Shown: in pieces, positions 55,319-64,000 of the stretch
Position numbering within the stretch: position 1 is the stretch's first letter
How the letters are laid out: each line of letters opens with the position of its first letter
Translations under genes and position numbers: made by a program
Notes under the pieces: model-generated
What the model was told of the DNA's origin: nothing
Seen by the model: the letters and a program-made list of their open reading frames with translations, nothing else
Database searches by the model: none
Origin: Streptomyces sp. NBC_01304
Lineage (GTDB): Bacteria > Actinomycetota > Actinomycetes > Streptomycetales > Streptomycetaceae
Assembly (NCBI RefSeq): GCF_035975855.1
Contig: NZ_CP109055.1
Location: 3,596,001 to 3,660,000 of the forward strand
Direction: 5' to 3'
DNA length: 64,000 nt

Positions 55319-55900
55319 TCAGCCACTCACCCCGCGCAGAGCCATCGAAACCGCGGCCTCGGTGATCGCGGCCGGATCCTCCGCCGCCCCCAGCTCGATG
55401 CGCCGCACCGCCGTGTCCACGATGCCCTGCAACAGCATCGCCGCCATCCGCGGCTGCTCGTGTCCCAGGGCATCCAGCGCCTCGACGATCATGGCGATGA
55501 GGCCGCCGTGCGCGGCTCGGATCTTCTCGCGGGCCCCCGCGTCCAGCTCGCTCGAGGAGATCGCCACGACCGCGCGGTGCCGCCGGTCCCCCACGAGCGC
55601 GAGCTGCGCCCGCACATAGGCCTCGACCTTGCCCTCGGGCGTATCGGCCTGCTCCATCGCGGACTCGACCTCGGCCGCCCAGACCGGGAAGTCGACCTCG
55701 CAGAGCTCTTCCACCACGGCCGCCCGGGACCGGAAGTACTCATACACGGAGGACCGGGCCAGGCCCGTGCGCTCGGCGAGTGCGGGGAAGGTCAGCGCCT
55801 CCGTACCGCCCTCGGACAGCAGGGACCTCGCGGCGTCCAGAAGGGCGCCACGCTGCATCGACCGGTGCTCGGCCACAGAGGCCGCTCGAATCCTAGGCAC
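55319..55900 (-). CDS. TetR-family transcriptional regulator
   Basis: This 193-residue regulator has an N-terminal helix-turn-helix (ALTFPALAERTGLARSSVYE, YFRSRAAVVEEL) and an all-helical ligand domain. GTG 55900 lies right after GGAGGC, closer than ideal; ATG 55858 is a possible later start but would cut into the first helix. A short dyad overlaps this ribosome binding site and suggests autoregulation. It is 81 nt downstream of whiG on the same strand. Target and ligand unknown. Confidence 0.85.
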   Translation of the reverse strand: MPRIRAASVAEHRSMQRGALLDAARSLLSEGGTEALTFPALAERTGLARSSVYEYFRSRAAVVEELCEVDFPVWAAEVESAMEQADTPEGKVEAYVRAQLALVGDRRHRAVVAISSSELDAGAREKIRAAHGGLIAMIVEALDALGHEQPRMAAMLLQGIVDTAVRRIELGAAEDPAAITEAAVSMALRGVSG

Positions 55901-55901
55901 G

Positions 55902-55918
55902 CCTCCACTTTACGGAGG
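55902..55918. promoter_or_regulatory. Candidate autoregulatory dyad of the TetR gene
   Basis: CCTCC-ACTTTAC-GGAGG is a 5-bp dyad with a 7-nt AT-rich centre, with partial symmetry further out. It overlaps the ribosome binding site of the regulator gene. A TetR dimer bound here would block its own expression. Short arms make this a weak call. Confidence 0.4.
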
Positions 55919-55981
55919 TGGCGCACCTACCGGGGCCCGAACCGTCCCCCGACCGCTCCGGGCACCTTTTGCCGCCCGGCC

Positions 55982-56818
55982 TCAGCGCCCGAAACTCGCC
56001 AGCTTCGCCCGGAGCTGCAGGACCGACTTCGTATGGATCTGGCTCACCCGGCTCTCGGTCACACCGAGCACATTGCCGATCTCCGCGAGCGTGAGCCCCT
56101 CGTAGTAGTAGAGGGTGACCACGGTCTTCTCGCGCTCGGGCAGCATGTTGATCGCCCGCGCGAGCAGCCGCCGCAGCTCGCGCCCCTCGGCGACCTCCAC
56201 CGGGTTGTCGGCAGCGGTGTCCTCGAGCGTGTCCATCAGGCTCAGCCGGTCGCCACCCTCGCCCCCGACATGCAGCAGCTCCTCCAGAGCCACCACATTC
56301 GCCAGCGACAACTGGCTGAAGACAGCGTGCAGTTCCTCGATCTGGATGCCCATCTCGGCGGCGACCTCAGCCTCCGAGGGCGTACGTCGCAGCTGCGCCT
56401 CGAGCGTGGCGTAGGCGCGCTCGACGGCCCGCGCCTTCTGCCGAACGGAGCGCGGAATCCAGTCCAGGGCCCGCAGTTCGTCGATCATCGCGCCCCGGAT
56501 GCGGGTGATCGCGTACGTCTCGAACTTGATCGCCCGCTCGATGTCGAACTTCTCGATCGCGTCGATCAGCCCGAAGACCCCGGAGGACACGAAGTCCGCC
56601 TGCTCCACATTGGGCGGCAGCCCCACGCTGACCCGGCCCGCGACGTACTTCACCAACGGTGAGTAGTGCAGGATCAACTGCTCGCGCAGCCGTCCGTCGC
56701 CCGTCGCCTTGTACGACCGCCACAGCTCGTCGAGCGACGAAGGTGCGGGCGGTCGCACGCTGCCACGGGCAGCAGGGGGAACTGCCGCGCGGTCAGACCC
56801 GGAGGTGTGCTGGGGCAT
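55982..56818 (-). CDS. whiG: Sporulation sigma factor WhiG
   Basis: This 278-residue sigma factor of the FliA/WhiG class switches aerial hyphae to sporulation in Streptomyces. Region 2 is visible in [20 protein letters not shown] and [19 protein letters not shown], region 3 in [20 protein letters not shown], and region 4 in [20 protein letters not shown] then [14 protein letters not shown]. The start [15 protein letters not shown] matches what I recall of S. coelicolor WhiG. The frame is open upstream to 57031, without homology. Its usual partner set (dprA, comM) follows upstream in order. Anti-sigma control by RsiG is known for this protein but is not encoded here. Confidence 0.97.
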   Translation of the reverse strand: MPQHTSGSDRAAVPPAARGSVRPPAPSSLDELWRSYKATGDGRLREQLILHYSPLVKYVAGRVSVGLPPNVEQADFVSSGVFGLIDAIEKFDIERAIKFETYAITRIRGAMIDELRALDWIPRSVRQKARAVERAYATLEAQLRRTPSEAEVAAEMGIQIEELHAVFSQLSLANVVALEELLHVGGEGGDRLSLMDTLEDTAADNPVEVAEGRELRRLLARAINMLPEREKTVVTLYYYEGLTLAEIGNVLGVTESRVSQIHTKSVLQLRAKLASFGR

Positions 56819-57050
56819 TCGTCGCCTTGAGCCGTTCTGCTGTGAATCGAGTTGAGTGTGCGTGTCGGAGCCGGAAGCCTTGTGAGCGTAGCGTGACTGG
56901 AGTGTCGCAGTGAGCGAAGAGTAAGGGATCGCGCCTGCGCAGATACGTTCAGCTGCTCGCCCCACACGGTCGATCCGGCGGCCGCTCCGGTCCGGCGACG
57001 GGGCCCCGATCACAGAATCTGCCAAGGTCATCGGGGATCATCCGGACAGC

Positions 57051-58613
57051 TCAACGCCTATGGTCAGCCCCCTTGTCACCCTCCTTGCCGCCCCCTTCCC
57101 GAGACGGAAATACGGACATGATCGCCTGGCGTGTCAACTGCCAGCCGTCGCCGTGTCGTTCGACGAACCCCAGTGACTGCAGTTCGTACAGCCTGCCGAC
57201 GGTGTCGTCCAAAGGCGTCGCCGCACCCCGCGCAACGTCGGCCAAGGACACCGCTCCCCGGGCCGGCAACGCGGCGAGCACCCGCGCCGCGGGCGGCTCG
57301 AGGAGATCCCTCGGCACCACGGGACCGCGCCGCTCCGGCGCGAGATCGCCCATGTCGCCGACCAGCTCCACCACTTCCGCGGCATCACCCACCAGCACAC
57401 CCTCACCACGCAGGAGTTGATGCACCCCGGCCGAGAGCGGACTCGTGACCGGGCCTGGCACGCCCATGGTGTGCCGGCCGAGCCGCTGCGCCGCCCTCGC
57501 GGTCACCAGCGCTCCGCTGCGGTACGCGGCCTCGACCACGACGGTGCCCCGGGTGAGCGCCGCGATCACGCGGTTGCGCTGGATGAACCGGTAGGCCGTG
57601 GGATGGTCGCCCGGCGGCAACTCGCCCACCAGGATGCCCTGTTCCGCGATCCGGTCGAGCAACCCCGCATGCCCCCGCGGATACGGCATGTCGACCCCGC
57701 TCGCCAGCACGGCCACCGTGGCGCCGCCCGCCCCGAGCACCCCGCGGTGCACGGCCCCGTCCACGCCGTACGCCCCGCCGGACACCACGACCCAGCCACG
57801 CTCCGCGAGCCCCGCCCCGAGGGTGACCGCCGTGTGGGCGCCGTACTCCGTGCAGGCCCGCGAGCCGACGACCGCCACCGAGCGCAGGGCCCATATCCGC
57901 AGGTCGGCCGGCCCTCGCAGCCACAGCCCGATGGGCTGCGCATCCCCCAGATCCGCGAGCTGGGCCGGCCACTCCATGTCGCCGGGACAGATGAACCTGG
58001 CCCCTGCGGCACGGGCCGCCTCCAGGTCCCGCTGAGGCCGGGCCCGGGCGGCCCGCAACCGCAGCCCTTGGGCCCGCTTCGGTGTGGCACCGGGCAGCAG
58101 ATCGTCATCCTCGGTCAGCCGCCGCATCAGCCCCACGGCCCCGTAGATCCGCAGCCACTGCCCACCGACCTCGTCCCCGGGCTCGAGCACCCGCGTCAAC
58201 GCAGCCCGCGCCAGCCGCTCCTGATCCTGATCCTGGTCCTGCCCCGACCTCAACCTCGGCTCCGTATCCGTATCCGTATCCGGCTCCGGCTCCGGCTCCG
58301 GCTCCGAGACGTCCGCAGCCCCGGCTATCCACGTGCTCCGTCCGGCCTCGCCCCCCAAGGCGCTCCGCGCGATCTCGGCCCCTGAGCCGCCCCACCCGGC
58401 CTCGGCCCTCGATGCACTCCGTCCGAGATCGGCCCCTGAACCGCTCCGTCCCACAGCTCGCCCCGGCACGCTCGGCCCGCCCTGTCTCCCAGCAAGACCG
58501 TCGGCCCCAGCAATCCACCGACCTTCCCCGCTCCCACGGCGCCGCGCGCGCCCAACTCCGGGATCACCCTCCTCGGCCCCGTCCCAACGCTCCAACTCCC
58601 GCCCCTCCCCCAT
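57051..58613 (-). CDS. dprA: DNA processing protein DprA with expanded N terminus
   Basis: This 520-residue protein has a normal DprA/Smf core from about residue 132: ERLARAALTRVLEPGDEVGG, then the Rossmann part SVAVVGSRACTEYG, VVSGGAYGVDGAVHRG, RFIQRNRVIAALTRGTVVVE, and a C-terminal winged helix. It binds single-stranded DNA and loads RecA. The first 130 residues are extra and of low complexity, including EPEPEPEPDTDTDTEP and QDQDQDQE encoded by hexanucleotide repeats. ATG 58613 is 2 nt from the comM stop. A later start near the core is possible, which would make the repeats untranslated. Confidence 0.88.
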   Translation of the reverse strand: MGEGRELERWDGAEEGDPGVGRARRRGSGEGRWIAGADGLAGRQGGPSVPGRAVGRSGSGADLGRSASRAEAGWGGSGAEIARSALGGEAGRSTWIAGAADVSEPEPEPEPDTDTDTEPRLRSGQDQDQDQERLARAALTRVLEPGDEVGGQWLRIYGAVGLMRRLTEDDDLLPGATPKRAQGLRLRAARARPQRDLEAARAAGARFICPGDMEWPAQLADLGDAQPIGLWLRGPADLRIWALRSVAVVGSRACTEYGAHTAVTLGAGLAERGWVVVSGGAYGVDGAVHRGVLGAGGATVAVLASGVDMPYPRGHAGLLDRIAEQGILVGELPPGDHPTAYRFIQRNRVIAALTRGTVVVEAAYRSGALVTARAAQRLGRHTMGVPGPVTSPLSAGVHQLLRGEGVLVGDAAEVVELVGDMGDLAPERRGPVVPRDLLEPPAARVLAALPARGAVSLADVARGAATPLDDTVGRLYELQSLGFVERHGDGWQLTRQAIMSVFPSREGGGKEGDKGADHRR

Positions 58614-58615
58614 CG

Positions 58616-60067
58616 TCAAACCCCGCCCGCCACCACCGCACCGCGCGGAATCCCCGTCCGCAGTTGCAGCGCCAGATTCACGTCCTCCGCCTCCGGTCGG
58701 TCGCGCCCCGCCAGGTCCGCGACGGTCCAGGCCACCCGAAGGACCCGGTCGAGGCCCCGCGCGGTCAGCAGACCCCGCTCCAGGTCGCACTCCGCCTCGT
58801 GCAGCGCTCCGGAAGCCACCTGCCAGCGGGTCCGCAACTCGTGCCCGGGAACCTCGGTGTTGGTGGTCCATGGCGTACCGAGCAGGCGCGCCGTGGCCCG
58901 GTCCCGCGCCTCGCGCACCCGGTCGGCCACCTCGCCGGTGCTCGCACCCTGCACCGCACTCCGCGTCAACTGGGCGCGGGTGACGGGCTGAACGGTGACA
59001 TTGAGGTCGACCCGGTCAAGGAGCGGCCCCGACAGCCGGGACTGATAGCGGCGGATCGTGGCGGGCAGACAGCTCCCCTCGAACTCCGTCGTGCACCGCC
59101 CGCAGGGGCACGGATTGGCGGCCAGGATCATCTGGAACCGGGCCGGCAGACGTACCACCCCCGCCGCCCGCGCGATCACGACATGCCCCGACTCCAGCGG
59201 CTGCCGCAGTGCGTCCAGCGCCTTGGAGCTGAACTCCGGTGCCTCGTCGAGGAACAGCACCCCCCGATGCGCCAGCGACACGGCCCCCGGCCGGGGCAGC
59301 CCCGGCCCACCGCCGACCAGGGCCTGCATGGTGGCCGAGTGGTGCGGTGCGCAGTACGGCGCCACCTCGACCAGTGGCCGCCCCGTCGGCAGGGTGCCCG
59401 CCACCGAGTGGACCGCCGTCACCTCCAGGGATTCCTGCCTGGTCAGGGGCGGCATGATGGCGGGCAGGCGCTCTGCGAGCATCGTCTTGCCCGCACCCGG
59501 CGGCCCCTTCAGATACAGATGGTGCCCACCGGCCGCGGCCACTTCCAGAGCGGTCCGCGCCTCGAGCTGACCGGCGACTTCGGCAAGGTCGGAGCCTGAT
59601 GTGTCCCGTGCCGCGGCCAGGCCGCCGCCCAGTCCCGCCCCGGGCGCCAGCAGCCCGGCGAGCCCATGGTCCGGCCGTCCGACGTCGTCCGGCTCCTCCT
59701 CCGGCACCGGCTCGTCCGCGAGCACCGCGATCAACTGGCGCAGGCTGCGCACCCCGAGGATCGAGACCCCCGGCACGAGCGCGGCCTCGGCCGCCGCCCG
59801 CTCCGGCACCACCACCTGCTCGTACCCGGCGTCGGCCGCCGCGAGAACGGCCGGAAGTACACCCCGCACCGGCAGCACCCGACCGTCGAGCCCCAGCTCC
59901 CCGATCATCACGATGTCGGCGAGCACCCGGGGGTCGATCCGCTCGGCGGCACCGAGGACCGCACAGGCGATCGCCAGGTCGAAGCCGCTGCCGCCCTTGG
60001 GCACCGAGGCAGGACTGAGCCCCACCGTGAGCTTTTTCTGCGGCCATTCGCCACCGGAGTTGCCCAC
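58616..60067 (-). pseudogene. comM: comM (YifB-family Mg-chelatase-like ATPase), 5' end lost to an insertion
   Basis: About 483 codons of a ComM/YifB ATPase remain: Walker A GPPGAGKTMLAERLP, sensor region VLFLDEAPEFSSKAL, cysteine-rich insert ANPCPCGRCTTEFEGSC and the C-terminal helical lid. The reading frame begins abruptly at NSGGEWPQKK, a motif that normally lies about 55-60 residues into the protein, and an in-frame TAA stands five codons upstream (60080-60082). The missing N-terminal Lon-like part should be on the far side of the inserted element. A truncated product from GTG 60067 is possible but lacks a good ribosome binding site. dprA follows 2 nt after the stop. Confidence 0.9.
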
Positions 60068-60118
60068 TTCCCTGTTGAATTAGCGTGTTGAAGCTGATCA
60101 AGAGGGGTGTCTCGTCGG
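60066..60118. other. Probable left junction of the integrated element
   Basis: Homology to comM stops at about 60066, and AT-richer sequence begins. TGTTGAATTAGC (60073-60084) and TGTTGAAGCTGA (60086-60097) form an imperfect direct repeat suited to recombinase binding. There are no terminal inverted repeats or transposase-type ends. The exact crossover and the matching right end are not visible. Confidence 0.6.
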
Positions 60119-61681
60119 GTGAGTTGGCGTGTGTTCTGGGTGCCAAATGACGCGGTACGACGTGGTGTGCGGAAGTCCGTGCTGGAGGGGTGGGAGGACC
60201 TCCCGTCTCGCGAGGATGCGGTGGGGGTACGGGCTGGCGATCCGATTTTCTTGTCTCCGGATTTCCGGGTGGATCCGCTGCTGTCTCTGTACGTGCAGTC
60301 GCGTCCTTTCAGCGGGTACACGGTCGAGACGAAGCGGAACTACACAACGGATATCGCCCTGTTGTTGACCGCGCTGTGGTCCCGAGGGAAGACGTGGCTC
60401 GAGGCGACGTCGAAGGATCTGGAGAATTACGAGGACTGGCGCCGTTTCGCTTCGGCGAACCCGGACCGTATTGGCGGCTCGAAGTGGGACCGGGAACTGT
60501 CCGCAATCATGAGTTTGTACTCGTGGGCGAAGAAGGCGGGCTATCTCACGCGCAATCCGGTCCTCATGAAGCAGGTGCTCGGGCGGAACGGGGAGAGCCT
60601 GCTGGTCCCCGAGCAGAGGGCGGATGACGCCCGACCGAGCAACGTGCACTGGCTGACGCCGAGGACCTGGCGCCGCTGGATCGACGTCGGGCTTCGCGGC
60701 CATACCCGTGAGGGGGCGCCGGAGCCGGGCTGGGTGGGCCGGCTGGAGGACCGCAACGTGGCTTTTGCTCGGACGTTAGTCTCCTCGGGCCTGCGGCTGG
60801 GCGAGGGCAGCTCTCTGCTGACGTTCGAGGTTCCGAAACGACGGCTGGGCGGCGGCCGTTACTACCGCGGCCAAGTCGCCGCCGAGGTGACTCGGTCGAA
60901 GAAGCAACGCACGTATTACGTCTCCTCCGAGGCGATTGGGGACGTGGAGTCGTACGTCGCGTCGTCGCGGGCCTGGGCGGTGCGGAAGGCTCAGAAGGCC
61001 GGCCGTTATGACCGTCTGCCCGAGATGCGGATGCTGTTGGAGGTGACCCGGGGGCTGAAGCCGAAGGTCCGTTGGTGCGATCGGAACGGTGTGATCGGGG
61101 AACGGGAACTCAACCTGCTGACTTGGCAGGAGAGGACGCTGCTGTTCGAGGACAGGTCGAATGGTCCTGAGCCGTTATGGCTCTGGTTGAACGAGCGCGG
61201 GCTGCCGTTCGAGCCGTCGTCGTGGGAGAGCGTCTTCCGCACGGCGAACGAACGCTGCGAGCGAGTACTCACCCCGCCCGAGCACCTGCGGAAGGACCCG
61301 CACCAGGTCTTCGCGCCCTACGCGACCCCGCACGCCGCCCGGCATTCTTTTGCCCTGTTCATGCTGGTTGTTCTGAACCATCTGCTGGATCAGCGCTACG
61401 GACTGACTCCGGAGGAACGCCGGGATTTCCGTCTGCTCTACGGCGATCCGTGGTTCATGGTCCAGAATTTGCTGGGTCACGCCTCGCGGGACACGACGGT
61501 CAAGCATTACCTCGCGCCCGTCGCGGATCTGCAACTGCGGGCGATGCTGGCCACGGCCGAGGATCGCATCGAGGCGCCGATGCCCGAGCTGGATGCCGTC
61601 TTCGCCCGCATCGCCCGGGAGTCGGAGGGCATCCAGGACATCGACGACCGCATGCAGCCCGCCACAGGCGGTGCCGCATGA
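60119..61681 (+). CDS. Tyrosine recombinase, first of a three-gene module
   Basis: This 520-residue integrase has a complete catalytic set: Arg226 in SSGLRLGEGSS, the beta-hairpin Lys in TRSKKQRTYYV, His405 and Arg408 in PHAARHSFAL, His454 in LLGHASRDTT and the nucleophile Tyr464 in VKHYLAPV. The N-terminal core-binding domain includes VETKRNYTTDIALLLTALWS. It is larger than phage integrases because of a long insert before the His-x-x-Arg box. GTG 60119 has AGAGGGG 11 nt upstream; GTG 60107 overlaps that site. It starts about 50 nt inside the junction with comM and overlaps the next gene by ATGA. Codon use is less GC-biased than in the flanking genes. Confidence 0.88.
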   Translation: MSWRVFWVPNDAVRRGVRKSVLEGWEDLPSREDAVGVRAGDPIFLSPDFRVDPLLSLYVQSRPFSGYTVETKRNYTTDIALLLTALWSRGKTWLEATSKDLENYEDWRRFASANPDRIGGSKWDRELSAIMSLYSWAKKAGYLTRNPVLMKQVLGRNGESLLVPEQRADDARPSNVHWLTPRTWRRWIDVGLRGHTREGAPEPGWVGRLEDRNVAFARTLVSSGLRLGEGSSLLTFEVPKRRLGGGRYYRGQVAAEVTRSKKQRTYYVSSEAIGDVESYVASSRAWAVRKAQKAGRYDRLPEMRMLLEVTRGLKPKVRWCDRNGVIGERELNLLTWQERTLLFEDRSNGPEPLWLWLNERGLPFEPSSWESVFRTANERCERVLTPPEHLRKDPHQVFAPYATPHAARHSFALFMLVVLNHLLDQRYGLTPEERRDFRLLYGDPWFMVQNLLGHASRDTTVKHYLAPVADLQLRAMLATAEDRIEAPMPELDAVFARIARESEGIQDIDDRMQPATGGAA

Positions 61682-63429
61682 GCCCGCGCGGACGCCGGGC
61701 GTCCTTGCCGCCGGCCGACCACGTCCGCCCCGAGCCGCTGAGCTCCAACGGCCTGGTCGTGCACCACTACAACAGGGAACAACGCGTTAAGGAGTACGAC
61801 TTCACTACTCTGCCGGTCGCCGAGCCGATGCAGCGCTCACTCGCGATGTTGTTCGCCGCACAGTGCACGCCCCATCGGTGGCGGTCGCACGGCTCGTCGA
61901 AGATGTATTGGCGCCAGCTGACGCTGTTCTCGTCGTTTCTGGCCAAGCAGGATCAACCTCCTGGTGACCTCGACGAACTCACCGGCGCCTTGGTGAACCG
62001 ATGGTGGCAGAGCCTGTCGAAGACTGCCGGAGGCTGCAACACCTTCGACTACACCGCCCGCCTACTGCGCGGTGACGACCGGTTGCAGTCAGGGCCGGTG
62101 GCCGACGCCCTGGCCAGGCGGGTCCCGCGGCCGAAGAGTCAGACACAGTCATACGCCGAGGCGGAGTTCGACCAGATCAGGACGGCGGCCCGGCGGATGT
62201 TCCGGGCTGCACTGTTGCGGATCGACGAGAACGCTCGTCATCTCGACCGGTGGCACCGGGGAGATTTCCCCCGAACCAGCCAGGACTGGATGGTCGGCGA
62301 AGCCCTGGAGCACATCGCTCGCACGGCAGATGTCCCGCGATACGTCCGCGGAGGCGACAAGAAGCGGGAGCCCCTGGCCTATTACCGGAGGATCCTGGGT
62401 GGTGGCCGGGCCGAGAACACGTGGCAGCGGCTGTTTTTGTCGCGGATGGAGGCGACCGCGCTCGGCATCCTCTTGCTGGCCGAGTACGGCTGGAACCTCT
62501 CCACCATCGACCGGGCCAACGTGCCTCAGGCTCTGCCGGATCAAGGCGAGGACGGCCATCCCACCTATCGGATTCCGGTGGAAAAGCGGCGTCGTGGTGC
62601 TGGCAACTACTTCGAGACCAGGAACGTCACCGACGACGGCGCCGACTCCCGCGGGCGTCTGGTCACGCAGGCCCTTCAGGCCACCCGGTTCGCCCGCGCC
62701 GCAGTCGAGAAGCTCGCCCCCGGCACCGACCTCTTGGTCGTCTGGCGCTCGAACCGGCCCGACCGCGACCGCGAGAATAGGGACCGGCATCCCTCAATCG
62801 ATGTGTTTTCCTTCGGGCTGTCTCACGACGATGCCCAGGAATGGGCCCAGCAACTGGGCTTCACGGGCTCGCCGTTCCAGCGGGGGCGGCGGACGGTTGT
62901 TGCGGTCGATCGGCGCGAGCCCACCCAACACAATCAGGACACCCATGACCGCTCATACGCGCTCGTCGACAAGCGCGTCCAGGCCGACGCGATCGAGGTC
63001 ATCGCGAGCGGGGCCGAGGACGCCGCAGCTCGAGCCCGCACAGCGGTGCTGCTCGCCCAGCTGACCGACGCGCCGGACCCCGAGCACACGGAGACCGCCA
63101 CGGCGGACTGCTCTGACTTCGACCACGGTCCCTACCCGGCACCGGACGGGGGCTGCGGCGCCTCCTTCCTGATGTGTCTGGGCTGCGAAAACGCGAGCGT
63201 TCACCCGGGGCATCACCCCCGCCTGACCCACCTGCACCACGCACTCGGCAACCTCCGCTCGGTTCTGCCCACTCGCACCTGGGCGAAGGACTGGGGCGAT
63301 GCTCACGCTCAGCTAGATGACCTGAAGGTCAAGCTCGGCGACGGGACGTGGGAACAGGGTCTTGCCCGCGTCACGGACGCCGACCGTGACCTCATCGACC
63401 TGTTGCTGAACGGAAGCCTCGACACGTGA
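61678..63429 (+). CDS. Recombinase-like protein, second of the module, catalytic residues degenerate
   Basis: This 583-residue protein resembles an integrase in overall order: a SAM-like N-terminal domain (SKMYWRQLTLFSSFLAKQ, residues about 75-150), then a probable catalytic-like fold with EYGWNLSTIDRANVP where GLRxxEL is expected. I cannot place the Arg, His-x-x-Arg and Tyr set, so it may be an accessory subunit. Near residues 478-525 lies a Cys/His-rich stretch (GGCGASFLMCLGCENAS, HPGHHPRLTHLHH) that could bind zinc. It overlaps both neighbours by 4 nt, so all three are made together. Confidence 0.75.
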   Translation: MSPRGRRASLPPADHVRPEPLSSNGLVVHHYNREQRVKEYDFTTLPVAEPMQRSLAMLFAAQCTPHRWRSHGSSKMYWRQLTLFSSFLAKQDQPPGDLDELTGALVNRWWQSLSKTAGGCNTFDYTARLLRGDDRLQSGPVADALARRVPRPKSQTQSYAEAEFDQIRTAARRMFRAALLRIDENARHLDRWHRGDFPRTSQDWMVGEALEHIARTADVPRYVRGGDKKREPLAYYRRILGGGRAENTWQRLFLSRMEATALGILLLAEYGWNLSTIDRANVPQALPDQGEDGHPTYRIPVEKRRRGAGNYFETRNVTDDGADSRGRLVTQALQATRFARAAVEKLAPGTDLLVVWRSNRPDRDRENRDRHPSIDVFSFGLSHDDAQEWAQQLGFTGSPFQRGRRTVVAVDRREPTQHNQDTHDRSYALVDKRVQADAIEVIASGAEDAAARARTAVLLAQLTDAPDPEHTETATADCSDFDHGPYPAPDGGCGASFLMCLGCENASVHPGHHPRLTHLHHALGNLRSVLPTRTWAKDWGDAHAQLDDLKVKLGDGTWEQGLARVTDADRDLIDLLLNGSLDT

Positions 63430-64000
63430 CCACCGCACCTGAGGTTGACCCTTATTGCCTCGCCCTGCCCACGCCCGCCACGCTCGTGGTTCCCGGACAC
63501 CGCGTCGTTGCTGTTCATGCTCATCTCAACAACCAGTACGCGGATCCGGTCTGGTCCTTGGCCCCGCTCACCGACAAGCCGAGCGCGACCAAGACCACGA
63601 TCCTTTGGAGCAACTGCCCTCCGGTCTTCCAGGACGAGATACGACTGATCGCCTGGACCATGATCAACGGCCAGCTCAGACCCACATACGTCAAAGAACG
63701 AGGCAACCGGTTCCGCTCCCGCCTCGGCGGCGAGCGCACCGCCGAGACGGTGCGCGACTGGTCGCACTTCGCGACATGGCTGACCAAGCGGGACATCACT
63801 TCCCTCGCGTCCTGCAACACCACGGTGCTGCAGGAGTACGCCCTGCACCTGAACGAGAAGTACTCCCGCCGGGACCGCGTCGAACGCATCCTGGGCGCCT
63901 TGACGCGGCTCTGGGCCTTCGGTGAGCTCTCCGCCCGTCCCACCGGCATCGCCCGGCCGCCCTGGGACGAGTTGGGAGTGGACGATTACCTCCCGGCCGC
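63426..64000 (+). CDS. Third recombinase-type protein of the module, partial
   Basis: Translation from GTG 63426, which overlaps the previous stop (GTGA), stays open to the window edge for 191 codons. It has a core-binding-like helical region (VRDWSHFATWLTKRDITSLA, LQEYALHLNEKYSRRDRVER). The catalytic domain would be outside the window. Position and coupling make it the third member of a recombinase trio. I base this on my own translation of the sequence, since other frames here are broken. Confidence 0.7.
   Translation, partial: MTTAPEVDPYCLALPTPATLVVPGHRVVAVHAHLNNQYADPVWSLAPLTDKPSATKTTILWSNCPPVFQDEIRLIAWTMINGQLRPTYVKERGNRFRSRLGGERTAETVRDWSHFATWLTKRDITSLASCNTTVLQEYALHLNEKYSRRDRVERILGALTRLWAFGELSARPTGIARPPWDELGVDDYLPA

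Noticed and set aside
56819..57031. N-terminal extension of WhiG to 57031
   Set aside because: The extra 71 residues lack homology and cover the promoter region; MPQHTSGSD at 56818 is the known start type.

Overview
The window is a stretch of high-GC actinobacterial chromosome, almost certainly a Streptomyces. It has strong third-position GC bias, frequent GTG starts, ATGA and TGATG gene overlaps, and Tat-type lipoproteins. It carries the sporulation sigma factor gene whiG, a mycothiol-dependent enzyme family, a DasR-type chitinase operator and Streptomyces-type intergenic repeats. Gene order resembles the gabT-chitinase-pot-whiG region of S. coelicolor as I remember it; I could not run an alignment.

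Layout, left to right. 1-3.6 kb: the 5' end of an unrecognised gene, an orphan MerB-like organomercurial lyase, gabT and a PAP2 phosphatase. 3.6-7.4 kb: a two-gene McrBC-type restriction system whose McrB carries an EVE domain. 7.4-16.6 kb: a secreted GH18 chitinase with a DasR-like operator, then a minus-strand polyamine cluster (aldehyde dehydrogenase, potD, potA, potB, potC, PuuB-like oxidase). 16.9-30 kb: a NADAR protein, a DUF4190 membrane protein, an aminofutalosine deaminase-like enzyme, a glycerophosphodiesterase, a BMP/Nup-type ABC importer with a divergent GntR regulator, an ornithine cyclodeaminase family enzyme, an HxlR/reductase pair and a serine hydrolase. 30-38 kb: a second PotD, a two-component system with a divergent secreted protein, a second aminobutyraldehyde-type dehydrogenase, an Lrp regulator and an aminotransferase. 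38-44 kb: an unusual ABC pair and metabolic or hypothetical genes. 44-48 kb: thiBPQ under a TPP riboswitch. 48-58.6 kb: the conserved core rlmN, cdsA, frr, pyrH, tsf, rpsB, an M23 peptidase, a TetR regulator, whiG and dprA. 58.6-64 kb: comM, cut off at its 5' end by an integrated element that opens with three overlapping recombinase-type genes and runs off the window.

How the genes work together. The two pot systems, the PuuB-like oxidase, two aldehyde dehydrogenases, the aminotransferase, the Lrp regulator and gabT form a spread-out putrescine/polyamine to GABA to succinate-semialdehyde route. The rpsB-tsf-pyrH-frr-cdsA run serves translation, nucleotide and phospholipid synthesis. The McrBC pair and the recombinase element are the clearest accessory insertions. 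A dispersed Streptomyces repeat family recurs at many intergenic sites and appears to lie inside the apparent reading frame of a sensor kinase.

Most notable: the recombinase trio that interrupts comM, the EVE-McrB system with an unassigned N-terminal region, the repeat-encoded stretch in the histidine kinase, and a 27-bp tandem array beside the M23 gene.
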